Translations under genes and position numbers: made by a program | Shown here: one piece after another, positions 31,421-42,644 of the stretch | Layout: each line of letters opens with the position of its first letter | Numbering within the stretch: position 1 is the stretch's first letter | Assembly: GCA_963575745.1 (NCBI GenBank) | Contig: CAUYUJ010014593.1 | Location: 122,001 to 186,000 of the forward strand | Length of the DNA stretch: 64,000 nucleotides | DNA from: Prorocentrum cordatum | Lineage: Eukaryota > Sar > Dinophyceae > Prorocentrales > Prorocentraceae | Direction of reading: 5' to 3' | Notes under the pieces: generated by a model | Database searches by the model: none | What the model saw: only the letters and a program-made list of their open reading frames with translations | Told to the model about the DNA's origin: nothing

Positions 31421-33891
31421 GCTCGATGCAGGCCTGCGGCCTTTGATCTTCTCGCAGTGCTCGGACCAGTCCTCGAGGAACGTCTTGCCCCGCACCAGCT
31501 GGGGGGGGCCGGAGGGGCACATGCATGAAGAGGATCAGGGCAATCTTGAGGGTCAGGGTCGGGGAAGGACTGAGGGTGAGCATGCGGGTGGGAAGGATGT
31601 TGAGGAAGATGGTCAGGATGAACGTGAGGGTGAGGATCGGGCGCTCCTCGCGCTCGTCCTCGCCAACCTCTGTCTCCCTTCCGATCATACTCATCATCCG
31701 AATCAGCATCACCATCATCATCATTATCATCATCAGCATCATCACCACCAGCATCAGCATCAGCATCAGCATCGTCATCATCATCATTACCAATACATCC
31801 CCATCAGCAGCATCATCATTAGCATCAGTATCACCACCATCATCACTATCATCATCACCAGCACCATTATGTTCTAAGCGCATGGTTGAATCATCAGCAC
31901 CATGTGCGATGGTTCTTATCAAGAAACGATCATCATCATCACCATCACCATCGTCATCATCATCGCCATTATCGTCGTCGTCGCCAGCAGCATCATCAGC
32001 AACACCATCATCATCATCATCGTCATCATCATTATCATCAGCATCATCATTATGACAACGATTGGGCCATGTCTGATTTCCCGTCGCTGCCCTCCCGTGC
32101 CCTACGTCCCCGAAAACATCCAGCCTCCATATTCTTCTGGCTGATCCGCATGCCGTCCATCTGCGTGGACATCGCCGCCAACGTGGGGATGAACACCTCC
32201 CCTCGCCCCATGCTCCTCCAGCCTCCAAATCACCCATCCGATGAATCCTCTACCGATCGTCTATCCTGAACCACCACACTCACTCACTGCCATCATCGTC
32301 GACGTCGGCCACGACCGACCGCCATCCACGACCACCGCCGCCACGAAATTAAGATCCACCAATCGCCCCATCCTCGAACGTCAATCCTCGTTTCGGCATC
32401 CGCCTACTCCGCCTTCCCTTCTCCCTCCTTGTTTCGCTCCATTCCTCCTACCCTTGATCCTCCTCCCCCTCCTCCTCCTTGATCGTCGTCGTCGTCGTCC
32501 TCCTCCTCCTCCTCCCCCCCTCCTCTTCCTCCTCCTCCTCCTCCTCCTTGACGTTCACTCATCTCCTTCGTCGATGCTCCGCTACCCTTCCCGCCTGCAA
32601 CTGGTCTAGCTGCGGCCTGGCGTTGGAGTCCTTGCAGGGGTACGCCGACCAGTCGGGCACGGTGGATCCCGCCGATCGGCCCGCCCCGAGGGTAGAGGGG
32701 GTCGAACAAGAGGGGGCGGGGGCAACGGCGCGCCCCTGGGGAGCGGGATCGAGAGAAGGGGAGGGGAGAGGGAGGAGTGGCACGAAGGGACAGTGGGATC
32801 CCGAGGTCGAGATCACGCGGCAGGGTCTCTCCTCCCGCCCCCCGCCCTCGATCGATCCTCCATCCTCTGTCAATTCGCCCATGCCCGCTCCCTCTCTCCT
32901 CCCATCGCTTTCCTTCCTCCTCCCCATCCCCTCCATTCCTCCTGGCCGCTGCGCGTCCTTCGAACACCTTCGGCATGACGTCAGTCACCGTGTGTGATAT
33001 CACCTAGGGGGGGGGGGGGGGGGGGGGGGGGCGTCTCTCCTCTCCCTGCGGTTGTACCTCCTTGATCCTCCTCTTCCTCCTCCTCCTCCTCCTCCTCCTC
33101 CTCTCCTCCTCCCCCCCCCCCCCCCCTCCCCACCCTCGCCATTCCTTTTCCCTCGTCCTCCCGTTTCCGACCTTCTCGTCTTGATTATTCTCCTCTCTCC
33201 CCCTCGACCTCCTCATCGCCGTCTCTTCCTCATCCCCCTCATCTTTCCTCCTCTCTCGCCCCCCTTTTCTCGGTTGCTTTTTATTCGCGCGGGGCCTCTC
33301 GATCGCATCCTCTTCTTGCCCCCCCCCCGCGTCGTTCCCTCCTCCTGGTCTCTCCCTGGTCTCGAGCCCCCCCTCCTTCCCCTCAGAGTGGCGGCGGTGC
33401 CGCGCCTCGGCCATGAGGATGACATCGATGTTCGCCGTGCGTGCGTTCCGGAGGAGGTGCTGCGCCATGCTCGCCTGGCGACGGGCGGGCGGGCGGATCT
33501 CCGGGCAAAAGCGGAGGAGGCGGGGGGGCAGAGGACCAGGAGGAGGGGGGGGGGAGGAGGAGGGAGGATCGAGAACGAGGACGAGGTGGAGGAGGAGGCG
33601 GAGGAGGGTCAGGAGAATCGAGGACGAGGAAGATATGCATCGATGGGTGGAGGAGACGGAGGAAGATCAGGCTGATATTCGAGGAACACGAGGAGAAGGA
33701 ATAGACAACGGAGCTGGGAGAAGGTGGAGGGGGAGGAGGAGAATCGATGAGGAGGCCTTCTCAGCCTTTACAAGGGCCATGTGACGGCGGTAGCTGTCGA
33801 CGAAGCGTCGACGGGCCGCGCGGCAGTGGGCCCTAGGGATCATGCTGCCGTCGCTCACCATATTGGACAGGATAAGGGGCTTGGGCACGTC
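31421..33891 (-). CDS. gene Y: six-exon gene of unknown function, all visible introns in phase 0
   Basis: Minus-strand exons: 33,891-33,757 (45 codons, SNMVSDGSMIPRAHCRAARR), 33,474-33,376 (33 codons, NARTANIDVILMAEARHRR), 33,003-32,968 (12 codons, VISHTVTDVMPK), 32,735-32,586 (50 codons, TVPDWSAYPCKDSNARPQLD), 32,196-32,125 (24 codons, VFIPTLAAMSTQMDGMRISQ) and 31,498-31,421 (26 codons, LVRGKTFLEDWSEHCEKIKG). All acceptors are AG. Donors are GT (AAG|GTG, AGG|GTAG, AGC|GTGC), GC (AAG|GCC, GAG|GCT) and one unclear (AAG|GAGGGG). Each exon is a whole number of codons. Introns hold (GGA)n, (ATC)n and C-runs. The peptide looks soluble and helical; no family is recognised. Upstream and downstream exons are likely but not located. 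Confidence 0.5.
31685..32055. repeat. (ATC/CAT)n microsatellite in a gene Y intron
   Basis: Mixed CAT, ATC and AGC triplets, with one non-repeat island at 31,880-31,925. Confidence 0.95.
32455..32555. repeat. (CTC/GTC)n microsatellite in a gene Y intron
   Basis: CTC and GTC triplets immediately beyond the 32,586 donor (downstream in the sense direction). Confidence 0.9.
33007..33128. repeat. 25-base G run and (CTC)n/C-run tract at a gene Y acceptor
   Basis: G at every position 33,007-33,031. On the gene strand this is a C-run ending in CCCCTAG directly before exon 33,003-32,968, so it forms the polypyrimidine tract of that acceptor. CTC triplets and a second C run follow to 33,128. Confidence 0.9.
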
Positions 33892-33990
33892 CTCGTGGAG
33901 TAGGAGGAGGAGGAAACGGAGGAGGAGGAGGAGGGGGAGGAGGAGGACGAGGAGGAGGAGATGAAAAACAACGGTCGTTGAGGAGCATGA
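33520..33990. repeat. (GGA)n-rich tracts flanking a gene Y exon
   Basis: GGA/GAG triplets at 33,525-33,665 and 33,895-33,960 flank exon 33,891-33,757. They are pyrimidine-rich on the gene strand. Confidence 0.85.
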
Positions 33991-34159
33991 AGAGGAGGAG
34001 GGATGATTGCGCGGTCCTGAAGGATTGCCAGCCCGAGCCCCGAGAATGAGAAGCTGACCACGGCGCCGAACTCCGTGAGCTCCCCAAACAGCTCGTCGAT
34101 GGAAGATGCCACAACACACCACTTCTCAGGGGCCGGGTCGTGTATCCCACCGCGCTGCA

Positions 34160-34984
34160 CCACCAGGTCAGGTGGCATGTGAATATCCCAGTCCGAGGTC
34201 TTCAAGCGCAGCGACGCTGATGGGTTCCCCCTCGTAAGTTTCTTCGTCATTTTCATCGGCATCGGGGCCAGGGCGGCCCGAGTCTCGGCCTCGGGCTCGT
34301 CCTCCTCGCCGTCGTAGCTGTCCGTGCACGCCTGAATCAGACTCGGCAGCCCCGCCCCCATCACGAACTCGAGGGGCGCTCCACACGAAGAACATCGGCG
34401 GCGGGCTCTAATCGGCTCCGCACACCTCTAGCTCGCCGTCCAGGGGGCGTCCAATTGTCGAAGCGGGGCGCCGCCAGCCCGAACGATCGAACGGCACCGC
34501 GCTGCGCATCCCCATCGGGTGGAAGAGGAACGGGTACACGTCTCCGTCGGGAGTCGCGGTTCGCACTGGCTGCCACTGCTGTCACATTCTTGACCATGAT
34601 GAGCTCGTACTCGTCGGCGCCGCAAGGAACTTCCATGAGGCGCATCTGAAGTGTCCCGTCGCGCGCCCACCACACCACACCCATCTGGCCCGGCTGCAGC
34701 GGCATGGCGGATTTGGTAGCAGAGCCTCGCACTCAGGACGCCGATGAAGAAACTGAAGACACGGAGGAGGCCGAGTTGAAGCCTCAGACTGTCGAACAGC
34801 TTGGCGGCCAACGCGCACGCGGAAACCTGGGAGGCGAGGTCCACGGCCACCTGCGAGCAGAGCATCCACGCAGCGCCCTGCAGCGCCGCGGAGCTAAGCC
34901 TTGGGCGATCGCACTGGCAAACGACAAGAACGGCCGCCAATTGTTGACTTTCGCCCGAGGCCAGAGCCGAACGGCCACGGACAC
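34160..34984 (-). pseudogene. gag-like 5' fragment of a retroelement, frameshifted
   Basis: A hydrophobic stretch (AAWMLCSQVAVDLASQVSAC, LLRVFSFFIGVLSARLCYQI; about 34,870-34,710) is followed in another frame by MGVVWWARDGTLQMRLMEVP and ADEYELIMVKNVTAVAA. After a one-base shift, TPDGDVYPFLFHPMGMRSAV follows (34,545-34,480). The order of membrane-like segment, W-x-R-x block, then TPDGDVY matches the N-terminal layout of multicopy dinoflagellate retroelement polyproteins, as in copy 1 at 7.6-8.3 kb. Further open sequence (LPSLIQACTDSYDGEEDEPE, then APEKWCVVASSIDELFGELT) continues to about 33,990 on the same strand and could instead be 5' exons of gene Y. Confidence 0.35.
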
Positions 34985-35011
34985 AGAGCTGAAAATTAAA
35001 AAAACGAGAAT

Positions 35012-35037
35012 CCCCCCCTAAGGCTCCTTAGGGGGGG
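35012..35037. repeat. perfect 12-bp inverted repeat, 2-nt loop
   Basis: CCCCCCCTAAGG and its exact complement are separated by CT. No T-run follows, and nothing identifies it as a terminator. Confidence 0.9.
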
Positions 35038-35045
35038 GGTCCAGA

Positions 35046-35905
35046 ATGCAATGTTCTGGCCCCTCGGCGGCCACGACAATGGAGTTGAGGACGGGACACA
35101 GCGGAATCATCAGCAATCACCACCAGTCACCATCAACAACACCATCATCACCACCAACACCACCATCATCAACCTCGTCATGTTCTTCATCCTCGTCATG
35201 TTCTTCATCCACCTCGTCCGCGACACTGCCCCTCTTCCTCTTCGTCCTCATCCTCCTTCTCATAATTCCCTCCTCCCCATCATCAGACTCATACTCTTCT
35301 ACAGCACCGACACAGAACGAAAGAGCATGCCTCATGCTCTGGCTCTCCCATGCCTTGGGTCACGAGGTGTCACGCATCACGGCTCCCTGTCAGTCGCCAC
35401 CCGAAGTGCTGGGCTGGCGCGGTGGCAGGACTGTCCGCAGGCAGCTGGCTGGTTTGGAAACACAAACAGTATCCAGCGCGATTTGTGTCAAGTCGCCAGG
35501 AGCAGGATCAATCAATACCGAATCGAACACTTGGATCGAAACGAAATGTGAGCCGAATCGAGACGCATCGGCATGGAGTCTCAATCGAATCGGATCGGCC
35601 ACACAAAAGTGCACCACGACTCCGTGCAGGCATCGGGCCCCACCAAATCGTCGGAACATCGGCATCGAATCGGATCGGGCCGGCCAAAGACGAAGGGGCT
35701 TTTCTGGCCACAGCGAGCATCGGCCACGATTGAATTCCCCGACCTAGCTCTGAGGAGCAGCCCGGATACCAGAGCCCCTCCTGAGCCCGTGGCCCGTACT
35801 TCAGCGTCTCGGTTGTGCCGCCGTCGAATCGAAGCGGATCGAAGTGGACCCTGACAGAGGCCTGGAGGCCTGGGAGCAACGGCGGCCGTGCCGAGCACGG
35901 CGGCG
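35046..35905. other. no gene supported; ATC-type microsatellite and repeated GAATCGGATCGG words
   Basis: ATC/CAC triplets occupy 35,105-35,180. ATCGAATCGGATCGG occurs at about 35,584 and 35,668, with variants at 35,518 and 35,823. The minus strand is open for long stretches without motifs. Confidence 0.4.
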
Positions 35906-35910
35906 GGACC

Positions 35911-36368
35911 TCACGGCGAGCCGAGCCGCCGGATGCCGCTGGGCCGGCCGCCTTCATCCCGGAGACGGGGCAGCGCTGGACGTCGAAGAACTCGTCGAGG
36001 AGCGGAGGGTGAGACGCCGCCACCCCGGCGATTACCTGGAGGAAGAAGGCGCGCCACTGATACGAACTTTCGGAAGACCGCGCGGAGCTCCAGCGCGGTA
36101 CGGTGCGCACTTGTTGCTCGGCTCTGGGGGCCGAAAACATATGCACCGTACCATTCCTGGGTCGAGGATCGACGACGCATCGAGAGGCGCCAGCGCAGTA
36201 CACACGTTGTCCGCGCAACGGCGCTGGGCCTCCTGGGCGGCGCGTCCAGCCCCGATCCGAGAAACCCACGCGGGCCATCGACAGTTTTTGTTGATGCGGC
36301 TTTTCTTTTTCAGTCACCGCCAGAGCGTCGTACTCGTTGAAACCCTTGACGTATCTCCAGATGGCATC
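35911..36368 (-). CDS. gene W: candidate short-intron gene, 3' part
   Basis: Minus-strand exons: 36,368-36,318 (CAACAG|G to GGCG|GTGACT, DAIWRYVKGFNEYDALA), 36,232-36,206 (CCCAG|GAG to AAC|GTGTGT, EAQRRCADN), 36,156-36,036 (CCCAG|GAA to CCAG|GTAATC, EWYGAYVFGPQ and ELRAVFRKFVSVARLLPP), then 35,975-35,911 ending LRDEGGRPSGIRRLGSP and TGA. Frames agree throughout. Introns would be 85, 49 and 60 nt, short for a dinoflagellate. The last one is a multiple of three without a stop, so it may be exon. A competing frame over 36,100-35,930 (HPPLLDEFFDVQRCPVSGMK) also looks protein-like, so this model is tentative. No family recognised. Confidence 0.3.
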
Positions 36369-36419
36369 CTGTTGCAGGGTATGGAGAGGAGGGCGACGGC
36401 AAGGAGGATGAGCAGAAGG

Positions 36420-37165
36420 GGGCAATGAGAGCAAGACAGGAAGGAGGGGAGCGGGAGGGCAACGGGCAACGTAGGCGACCCCGCCTGGGCAAACTGGACA
36501 ACCTAACAAACCCTGCCCGGTAACCTAACCAACAACTGGACAACCAACAAAAAACAACACCCGACCAACATGCCAATCCACACGCGGAGCGAGTCAAATG
36601 TTCCTGCCCTCCGGAGACTACCACGTAAGTAGGGAGACGAGCTGCCTTGTGTTGCGGTCTAGTGGGCGGTTCTCGAAAGGTCACTAAAAAGAGTGCTTAC
36701 TAGCGTGGACCTTTGCAGGCCGCGTATCTTTGACCGCCCACCAACCCAACCGACCGACCAATCGACCGACAGAGTGGCCAGCCAGCTTAATCGAGTCACC
36801 AACCAACCTATCGGCTGAGCAGCCAAACAGTGGCCCGACCAATCAGCCAACCAACAAACCAGCCGTGCCTCCCATAGACCCTTCGAGCCCCACTGGACAA
36901 AATGGGGCCAGGATGCACCCGCAAACATCCGCCGAGCCTGCCGGCGCGCGTGCGAAAGGCTTTTCCGTTGTGGCCCACCATCCTGCCCGACCGGCGGCCT
37001 CCCGGAGGACTCCCAGAGCTCCCAGGCGCGCCCCAGGATGGTTCCCGGGAGGGCACGGACGCTACGCAGAGATTCCCACACGACTGCCCCAGGACGGCGG
37101 CATGTCCTTCAACAATTGGCGCGTGCGTGCCTAGGCTCATGCTAAGCAACAGTGCAAGACGTGCG
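36420..37165. other. no gene supported; CCAACC/GACC-rich low complexity
   Basis: CCAACCAACC, CGACCGACC and AACAAAC words dominate 36,520-36,850. The rest is GC-rich and open on both strands. Confidence 0.5.
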
Positions 37166-37169
37166 TGTC

Positions 37170-37465
37170 TGTTGTAGGTGTATTGTGTGCTGTATGTTGT
37201 GAATGGCTTATGTGTGTTAGGTGTGTCGTGTGTTCGCTGTGGTGTGTGCGTGTATGTGTGTTATGTTTGCTGTGTTAGTTGCTTGTTGTGTGGGTGTTGC
37301 GTGTTGTGTGTACGATGTGTGTGTGTGTGTGATGTGTGCGTTGTGTGTTGTGTGTTGTGTGTTCTGCGTGTTGTGTGTGTTCTGGGTGTGGTAGACGTGT
37401 GTATGTGTGTGTTGGTTGTGTGGTCTGCGTTATGTGCTATACGTGCTGTGTGTTGTGTAAAGTCT
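37170..37465. repeat. (TGTGT/TGTTG)n microsatellite
   Basis: Imperfect TGTGTTGTGTG words. A similar tract flanks the other side of this family A copy at 38,330-38,490. Confidence 0.9.
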
Positions 37466-38325
37466 TCACGCTTCGCGTATCCCCACCAGCCCATTCAGAG
37501 AACCTGACCCTGAGAGCTGAAGGGAAAAGGAACGAAGAGACACATCGAGTGAAACAAAACGAGCAACCAGGGTGAACAGAGATATCTCTAGGGCTCTTTT
37601 GAAGGGCTTTGGAGTTCTCTTGGAGCTCTTTTGGGGGGGCTCGGGGCGCTCTTGGGGCCCTCTTGGGTCCCTCTTGCAGCTTTCTTCGGGCTCTCTTGGG
37701 GGCCTCTTGGGAGCCCTGGAGGGCCTGTTGGGGCTGTCGTGGAGGGTCGGTGATAAGAGGGGCGTACTAGCGTTTAGTCCCCCCTTTCTGCGCCATCAAC
37801 ATGACATCTTGGGACGCTCTTGGCCCCCTCTTGGGGCGCTCTTGGGCTGTATTGGGGCCGTCTTGGGGGCATCGTGGGCCCCTCTTGGAGCTCTCTTAGG
37901 CCATGTTGGGGCCACCTTGACGCCTCAACAACTGATTCGAAGCGAACATGCGACAAAGCAACAATCAGTGTTTGTCCTATATAATGTCGAAGGATGTTGG
38001 CTTCTCGGGGATGTCCTGAGGGGTCTTTGAGGGCACCTGGAACCGTCTTGTGGCCGTCTTGCGGCGTCTTGGAGGCATGGTGGAGGTCATCTTGAGCGAT
38101 CGTGCGCTATCTGTAGCCCTCTCGGAGGCCATCTTCGAGCATCGGATGTCCTCGTGGAGCCATCTTGAGCGAGAACAGGGTCCTCCGAGGACTCGCGGCC
38201 CCCCCCCCCAAACCCTGGGAGGGGAGGGGGAGGGTACCCCTCCCGGAAGGAATGGGGGGGTTGGGAAGAAAAAAGGTCTCGTCAGACCACCTACGCCCAG
38301 AGGGCTGGTGGGACTGAATGTGATA
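37466..38325 (+). repeat. family A dispersed repeat, copy in plus orientation
   Basis: From TCTTCACGCTTCGCG and CCCATTCAGAGA through AACAGAGATATCTC, a degenerate CTCTTGGGGGC array, TTTAGTCCCCCCTT, GGGAGGGGAGGGGGAGGGT and finally ACCACCTACGCCCAGAGGG. Each landmark occurs in the same order on the opposite strand at 51,260-50,430. Leu/Gly/Ser-rich frames across it follow from the array. Confidence 0.8.
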
Positions 38326-38329
38326 TTTG

Positions 38330-38490
38330 TAAGTGTGATCTCTGTGTGCTGTGTCCATGTTGTGTTGTGTGTGATGTGTGTTGTGTGTTATGTGGGTTGT
38401 GTGTATGGTGTGTGTGTGTGTTGTGTTGTATGGGTTGTGTTCGGTAGGTTGTGCGTGTCGTGTGTGTGTGTGTGTGCGAGCTCTGTGTGT
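38330..38490. repeat. (TGTGTTG)n microsatellite
   Basis: Imperfect TGTGTTGTGT words following family A. Confidence 0.9.
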
Positions 38491-38499
38491 GATATACAA

Positions 38500-39790
38500 G
38501 GGGGCTCGATGTTGCGAGGAGGCCACATGCAAAACTTCTTTTCTCCTAGAGTCGTGCGCGCAATCGTTGAATACCGTTGTGTGTTTACAAAGTGTGCGCT
38601 ATACACTTTGGAAAGGACTGTGCTTTTGGACTGTGACGTTGCGATCTGCGCGAGGGGTGCACCTATTGTTCAAATGTTTGAGGAGCTACCTCGCGAAACG
38701 GTCAGGAACGAGAAGCACGGCTTCGAACAATCGCGTCTGAGCTCTGCTCCCTCGGAGAGATGCGAGTATTAGAGATGCGTGTGTATACATACACACAGAA
38801 CGGCACACATTACACCATACAAAAAAACAAATCAATGACTGGGTCTTTACATTTATATACGCGTGTGTGTGCTATGCGCACATGTGTGTATACACATATA
38901 AAAATACACATATACACTCCGTATCCACCCCTCGCCCTCGCTATGGCATGTACATATGTCTGTGTGTATGCATGTATGTGTGTACGTGTATGTCTGTTTG
39001 TATGTATGTATGTGTGCATGTATATTTGTATGTGTGTGTGGCGAACACTGACATCGAAAACAAAAACAACCTGGGAACCCAACCGCCCACCGAGACCGAT
39101 CCGCAACCCAAAAACGGGAACCCAAAACCCGAACTCGGAACCCTTCGGCCCACCGAGACCAAACCGGAACCCGGAAACGGGAACCCGGAACCTAGAATCC
39201 GGCAACCTGGCCGCCTACCGAAATCGGCGGCGAACTTCCCCCAACTCTTTCAGTATCCGCCAGGACTCCTGTAGTGCAAGCGCTGATTGGGGAATCTATG
39301 TGTGTATATACATGCAAATCTATGTATGTTTATAATTGCACAAGTATATACAACTGCAACCATCTGTGTGTATATATATGTGTGTGTATCGGTATATCTG
39401 TGCCAAACCGTATACGGTGTGCAGTCTCACTAGGGCCATCTGTGTGGTGCAATCTACGTGGTGTACTGTACAATGCGCAACACCAGATCTGGAATTGCTC
39501 TTGCGCGTTATATGTGTTGCGAGCTACGTGCTGCAATTGATGTGGTGCACAACATATGTGGTGCAATCGAATTGATGCGTCCTATAGAAATGGATGGCGC
39601 AATCTATGTGGTACAATCCGCGTGGTGCAATATACACGGTACAGTCGACGTGGTGGAATCGATGTGGTGATCTACGTTATGCAAAATATGTTACGCCTGA
39701 ACTGTGGAACGATTCTCAACTGATGCGTGCAAGTGGCTACCCTGCACCGCACTTGACCACCTCCACTGCTCGCGCAATCATTCCACCCAC
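38500..39790. other. no gene supported; repeated short words
   Basis: Contains GTATGTAT words (38,940-39,040), GGAACCC(G/A)AAAC words (39,070-39,210) and GTGGTGCAATC words (39,445-39,680). The last also occur near 45,360-45,450, 48,080 and 49,350, beside family B copies. Confidence 0.5.
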
Positions 39791-42640
39791 CCACCCGCAA
39801 CTTGGTTTGCAAAACCCATGCGATGGCGATTGCGATGAAGGCTGGGCGCTGGCTGGTAATTGTCTGTGGCCGCGTCAACCCAAAGAGGCGCGCGCAGCGG
39901 TCAGCTAGTTTGGAACGATCGACGCGAACGCGGTGGCGCTGACTGCTGGGCACATCCCAGCGGGCACTTCAGAGCGAGTCGGCGACTTGGGCGGGCGCGG
40001 TATCATGGCAACGTCGACAATTGTAGACGCGATGATTATAGTAGCGATGTCGGTGGCGATGTCGACAACGACGACGGCGCGGCCAGCGCGGGCGCTGGTG
40101 CTGATCACGCCGACGACGATGACGGTATCCTCGCGTCGATGATGAAGGTTTTGGGAAGAGTTCGACACGCGCGCGCGCGGCCGACGCGCGAGAGGCCCGC
40201 AAGACATAATTTGTTGCGGAACGTGCCCCCCCCGCCCCCCGCGAGCTCGCAAGGGCGTGCGAATGAGGTCGGCATGCGGTGCCAGTTCGACAGAAATCCA
40301 TTAAAATGTTGGGAGAAACGATGGTATTGTAAAGAATCCGCAAGAGCGCGTGCGCACGCTTTCTTGAAAACTGATGTTGTGAAACATAAGTGTTGCAGAG
40401 ATGTTGGCATGCGCGCGCGACGATGCGCGCGCGCACTTCGTCCCATTTTGCTCAGCGCGCGCGAAACCTGTTTCGTAGCATGTTCTGAGCAGGTTGAACA
40501 ACCGATGGGGGTCTCAACAATTCGCAAGAACCGGCGCGCGCAACGATCTTTTTGGGGGGAGATCCGAATGGCGAAACCATTGTTTTTTCCAAACCCTCCT
40601 ATGGTTGGGTACTCGTTTTGAATAGAGCAGTGTGGTCGCCCCGTCCTCCTACTCCTCCCCCCTCCTCCCCTCCTCCTCTCCTGTTTCCTGTGTTCCCCTC
40701 TCCTCTTCTCTCGTGCCGTCGGGCTGCGATCTGCGCAACTGTCGCCACTTTCGTGGGCTCCTGGGAGGCCCAGCGGAGGTGCTTCCCACGCGGATCACCT
40801 CGGGACCTCGCGGTGCCCTCGGGGCAGCGATCTGCGCAACTGTCGCCACTTTCATGTGCTCCTGGGAGGCCCAGCGGAGGTACGTCCCACGCGGATCACC
40901 TCGGGACCTCGCGGTGCCCTGGGGGCTGCGATCTGCGCAACTGTCGCCACTTTCGTGGGCTCCTGGGAGGCCCAGCAAAGGTACGTCCCACGCGGAACAC
41001 CTCGGGACCTCGCCGCCCCCTGGGGGGCTTGCGATCTGCACAACAGTCGCCACTTTCGTGGGCTCCTGGGAGGCCCAGCGGAGGTACGGCCCACGCGGAG
41101 CACCTCGGGACCTCGCCGCCCCCTGGGGGGCTTGCGATCTGCGCAACTGTCGCCACTTTCGTGGGCTCCTGGGAGGCCCAGCGGAGGCACGTCCCACGCG
41201 GATCACCTCGGGACCTCGCGGTGCCCTGGAGGCTGCGATCCGCGCAACTGTCGCCACTTTCGTGGGCCCCTGGGAGGCCCAGCGGAGGTACGTCCCACGC
41301 GGAGCAACTCGGGACCTCGCGGTGACCTGGGGGGCTTGCGATCTGCGCAACTGTCGCCACTTTCGTGGGCTCCTGGGAGGCCCAGCGGAGGTGCGTCCCG
41401 CGCGGATCACCTCGGGACCCCGCGGTGCCCTGGGGGCTGCGATCTGTGCAACTGTCGCCACTTTCATGTGCTCCTGGGAGGCCCAGGGAGGTACGTCCCG
41501 CGCGGATCACATCGGGACCTCGCGGTGCCCTCGGGGCTTGCGATCTGCGCAACTGTCGCCATTTTCGTGGGCTCCTGGGAGGCCCAGCGGAGGCACGTCC
41601 CACGCGGAGCAACTCGGGACCTCGGGACCTCGCGGCGCCCTGGGGGGCTTGCGATCTGCACAACAACTGTCGCCACTTTCGTGGGCTCCTGGGAGGCCCA
41701 GCGGAGGTACGTCCCACGCGGATCACTCGGGACCTCGCGGTGCCCTGGGGGCTGCGATCTGCGCAACTGTCGCCACTTTCGTGGGCTCCTGGGAGGCCCA
41801 GCGGAGGTACGTCCCGCGCGGATCACATCGGGACCTCGCCGCCCCCTGGGGGCTTGCGATCTGCGCAACTGTCGCCACTTTCGTGGGCTCCTGGAGGCCC
41901 AGCGGAGGTGCGTCCCACGCGGATCACCTCGGGACCTCGCCGCCCCCTGGGGGGCTTGCGCTCTGCGCAACTGTCGCCACTTTCGTGGGCTGCTGGGAGG
42001 CCCAGCGGAGGTGCGTCCCACGCGGATCACCTCGGTACCTCGCAGCCCCCTGGGGGGCTTGCGATCTGTGCAACTGTCGCCACTTTCGTGGGCCCCTGGG
42101 AGGGCCAGCAGAGGTACGTCCCACGCGGAACACCTCGGGACCTTGCCGCCCCCTGGGGGGCTTGCGATCTGCACAACAGTCGCCACTTTCGTGGGCTCCT
42201 GGGAGGCCCAGCGGAGGTACGTCCCACGCGGAGCACCTCGGGACCTCGCCGCCCCCTGGGGGGCTTGCGATCTGCACAACAGTCGCCACTTTCGTGGGCT
42301 GCTGGGAGGCCCAGCGGAGGTACGTCCCACGTGGATCATTCGGAGGTACGTCATACGCGTTTCTTTCAACGCCCCTGCGTTTCCTTGTTGTATAGTTGCC
42401 GTTCCTCTTCTTGCTGCGCTCTTCTGAAATCACTGTTGGGTGCTCTTCTTGCGCACTGCGGGTCCTTCAGAATGTCAGTCAGCATTGAGTGGTCCTGAGT
42501 ACAATCGCCACATGTGTAGAAAGGGTTGGGTACGTCACAGTGTAATTGTATGTTTTTTGAACATTCGATTTTGGTACCCCTACGGAACCGAAAGTTTTTG
42601 AAGGATTCCGGCATGCGCGCGCGACGACGTGCGCGCGCCC
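39789..42640 (+). repeat. family B repeat, copy 1, interrupted by a family C copy
   Basis: Begins with CCCACCCACCCGCAACTTGG and runs through GAGTCGGCGACTTGGGCGGG and a GACGATGACG array to GCGAAACCATTG (about 40,590). Family C (40,603-42,533) follows. GAACCGAAAGTTTTTGAAG and the GCATGCGCGCGCGACGACG hairpin (42,580-42,640) then continue the family B sequence as seen uninterrupted near 46,140-46,200. Confidence 0.6.
40603..42533 (+). repeat. family C, left copy (~1.9 kb) with 103-bp internal array
   Basis: Starts and ends with GGTTGGGTAC (40,603-40,612 and 42,524-42,533). The left part is GAATAGAGCAGTGTGGTCGC and a pyrimidine-rich block. Then come about 16 units of ~103 bp (40,728-42,345) with cores GCGATCTGCGCAACTGTCGC and GGGAGGCCCAGCGGAGGTAC, and finally a unique tail (42,350-42,523). 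Units are highly similar and have no stop in any frame, so long frames of nearly 590 codons arise artificially on both strands. Confidence 0.85.
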
Positions 42641-42644
42641 ACGT

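Noticed and set aside
36124-36151. A 28-nt intron in gene W (GTACGG...CCCCAG)
   Set aside because: Reading through gives a better continuous peptide (EWYGAYVFGPQSRATSAHR) with an acceptor at 36,157 instead.
40632-42427. Frames of 520-590 codons with repeated ATVATFVGSWEAQRR-type peptides, and their minus-strand counterparts at 43,356-45,089
   Set aside because: The peptide rotates through all three frames because the ~103-bp unit is not a multiple of three, and the opposite strand is equally open. These are repeat artefacts.
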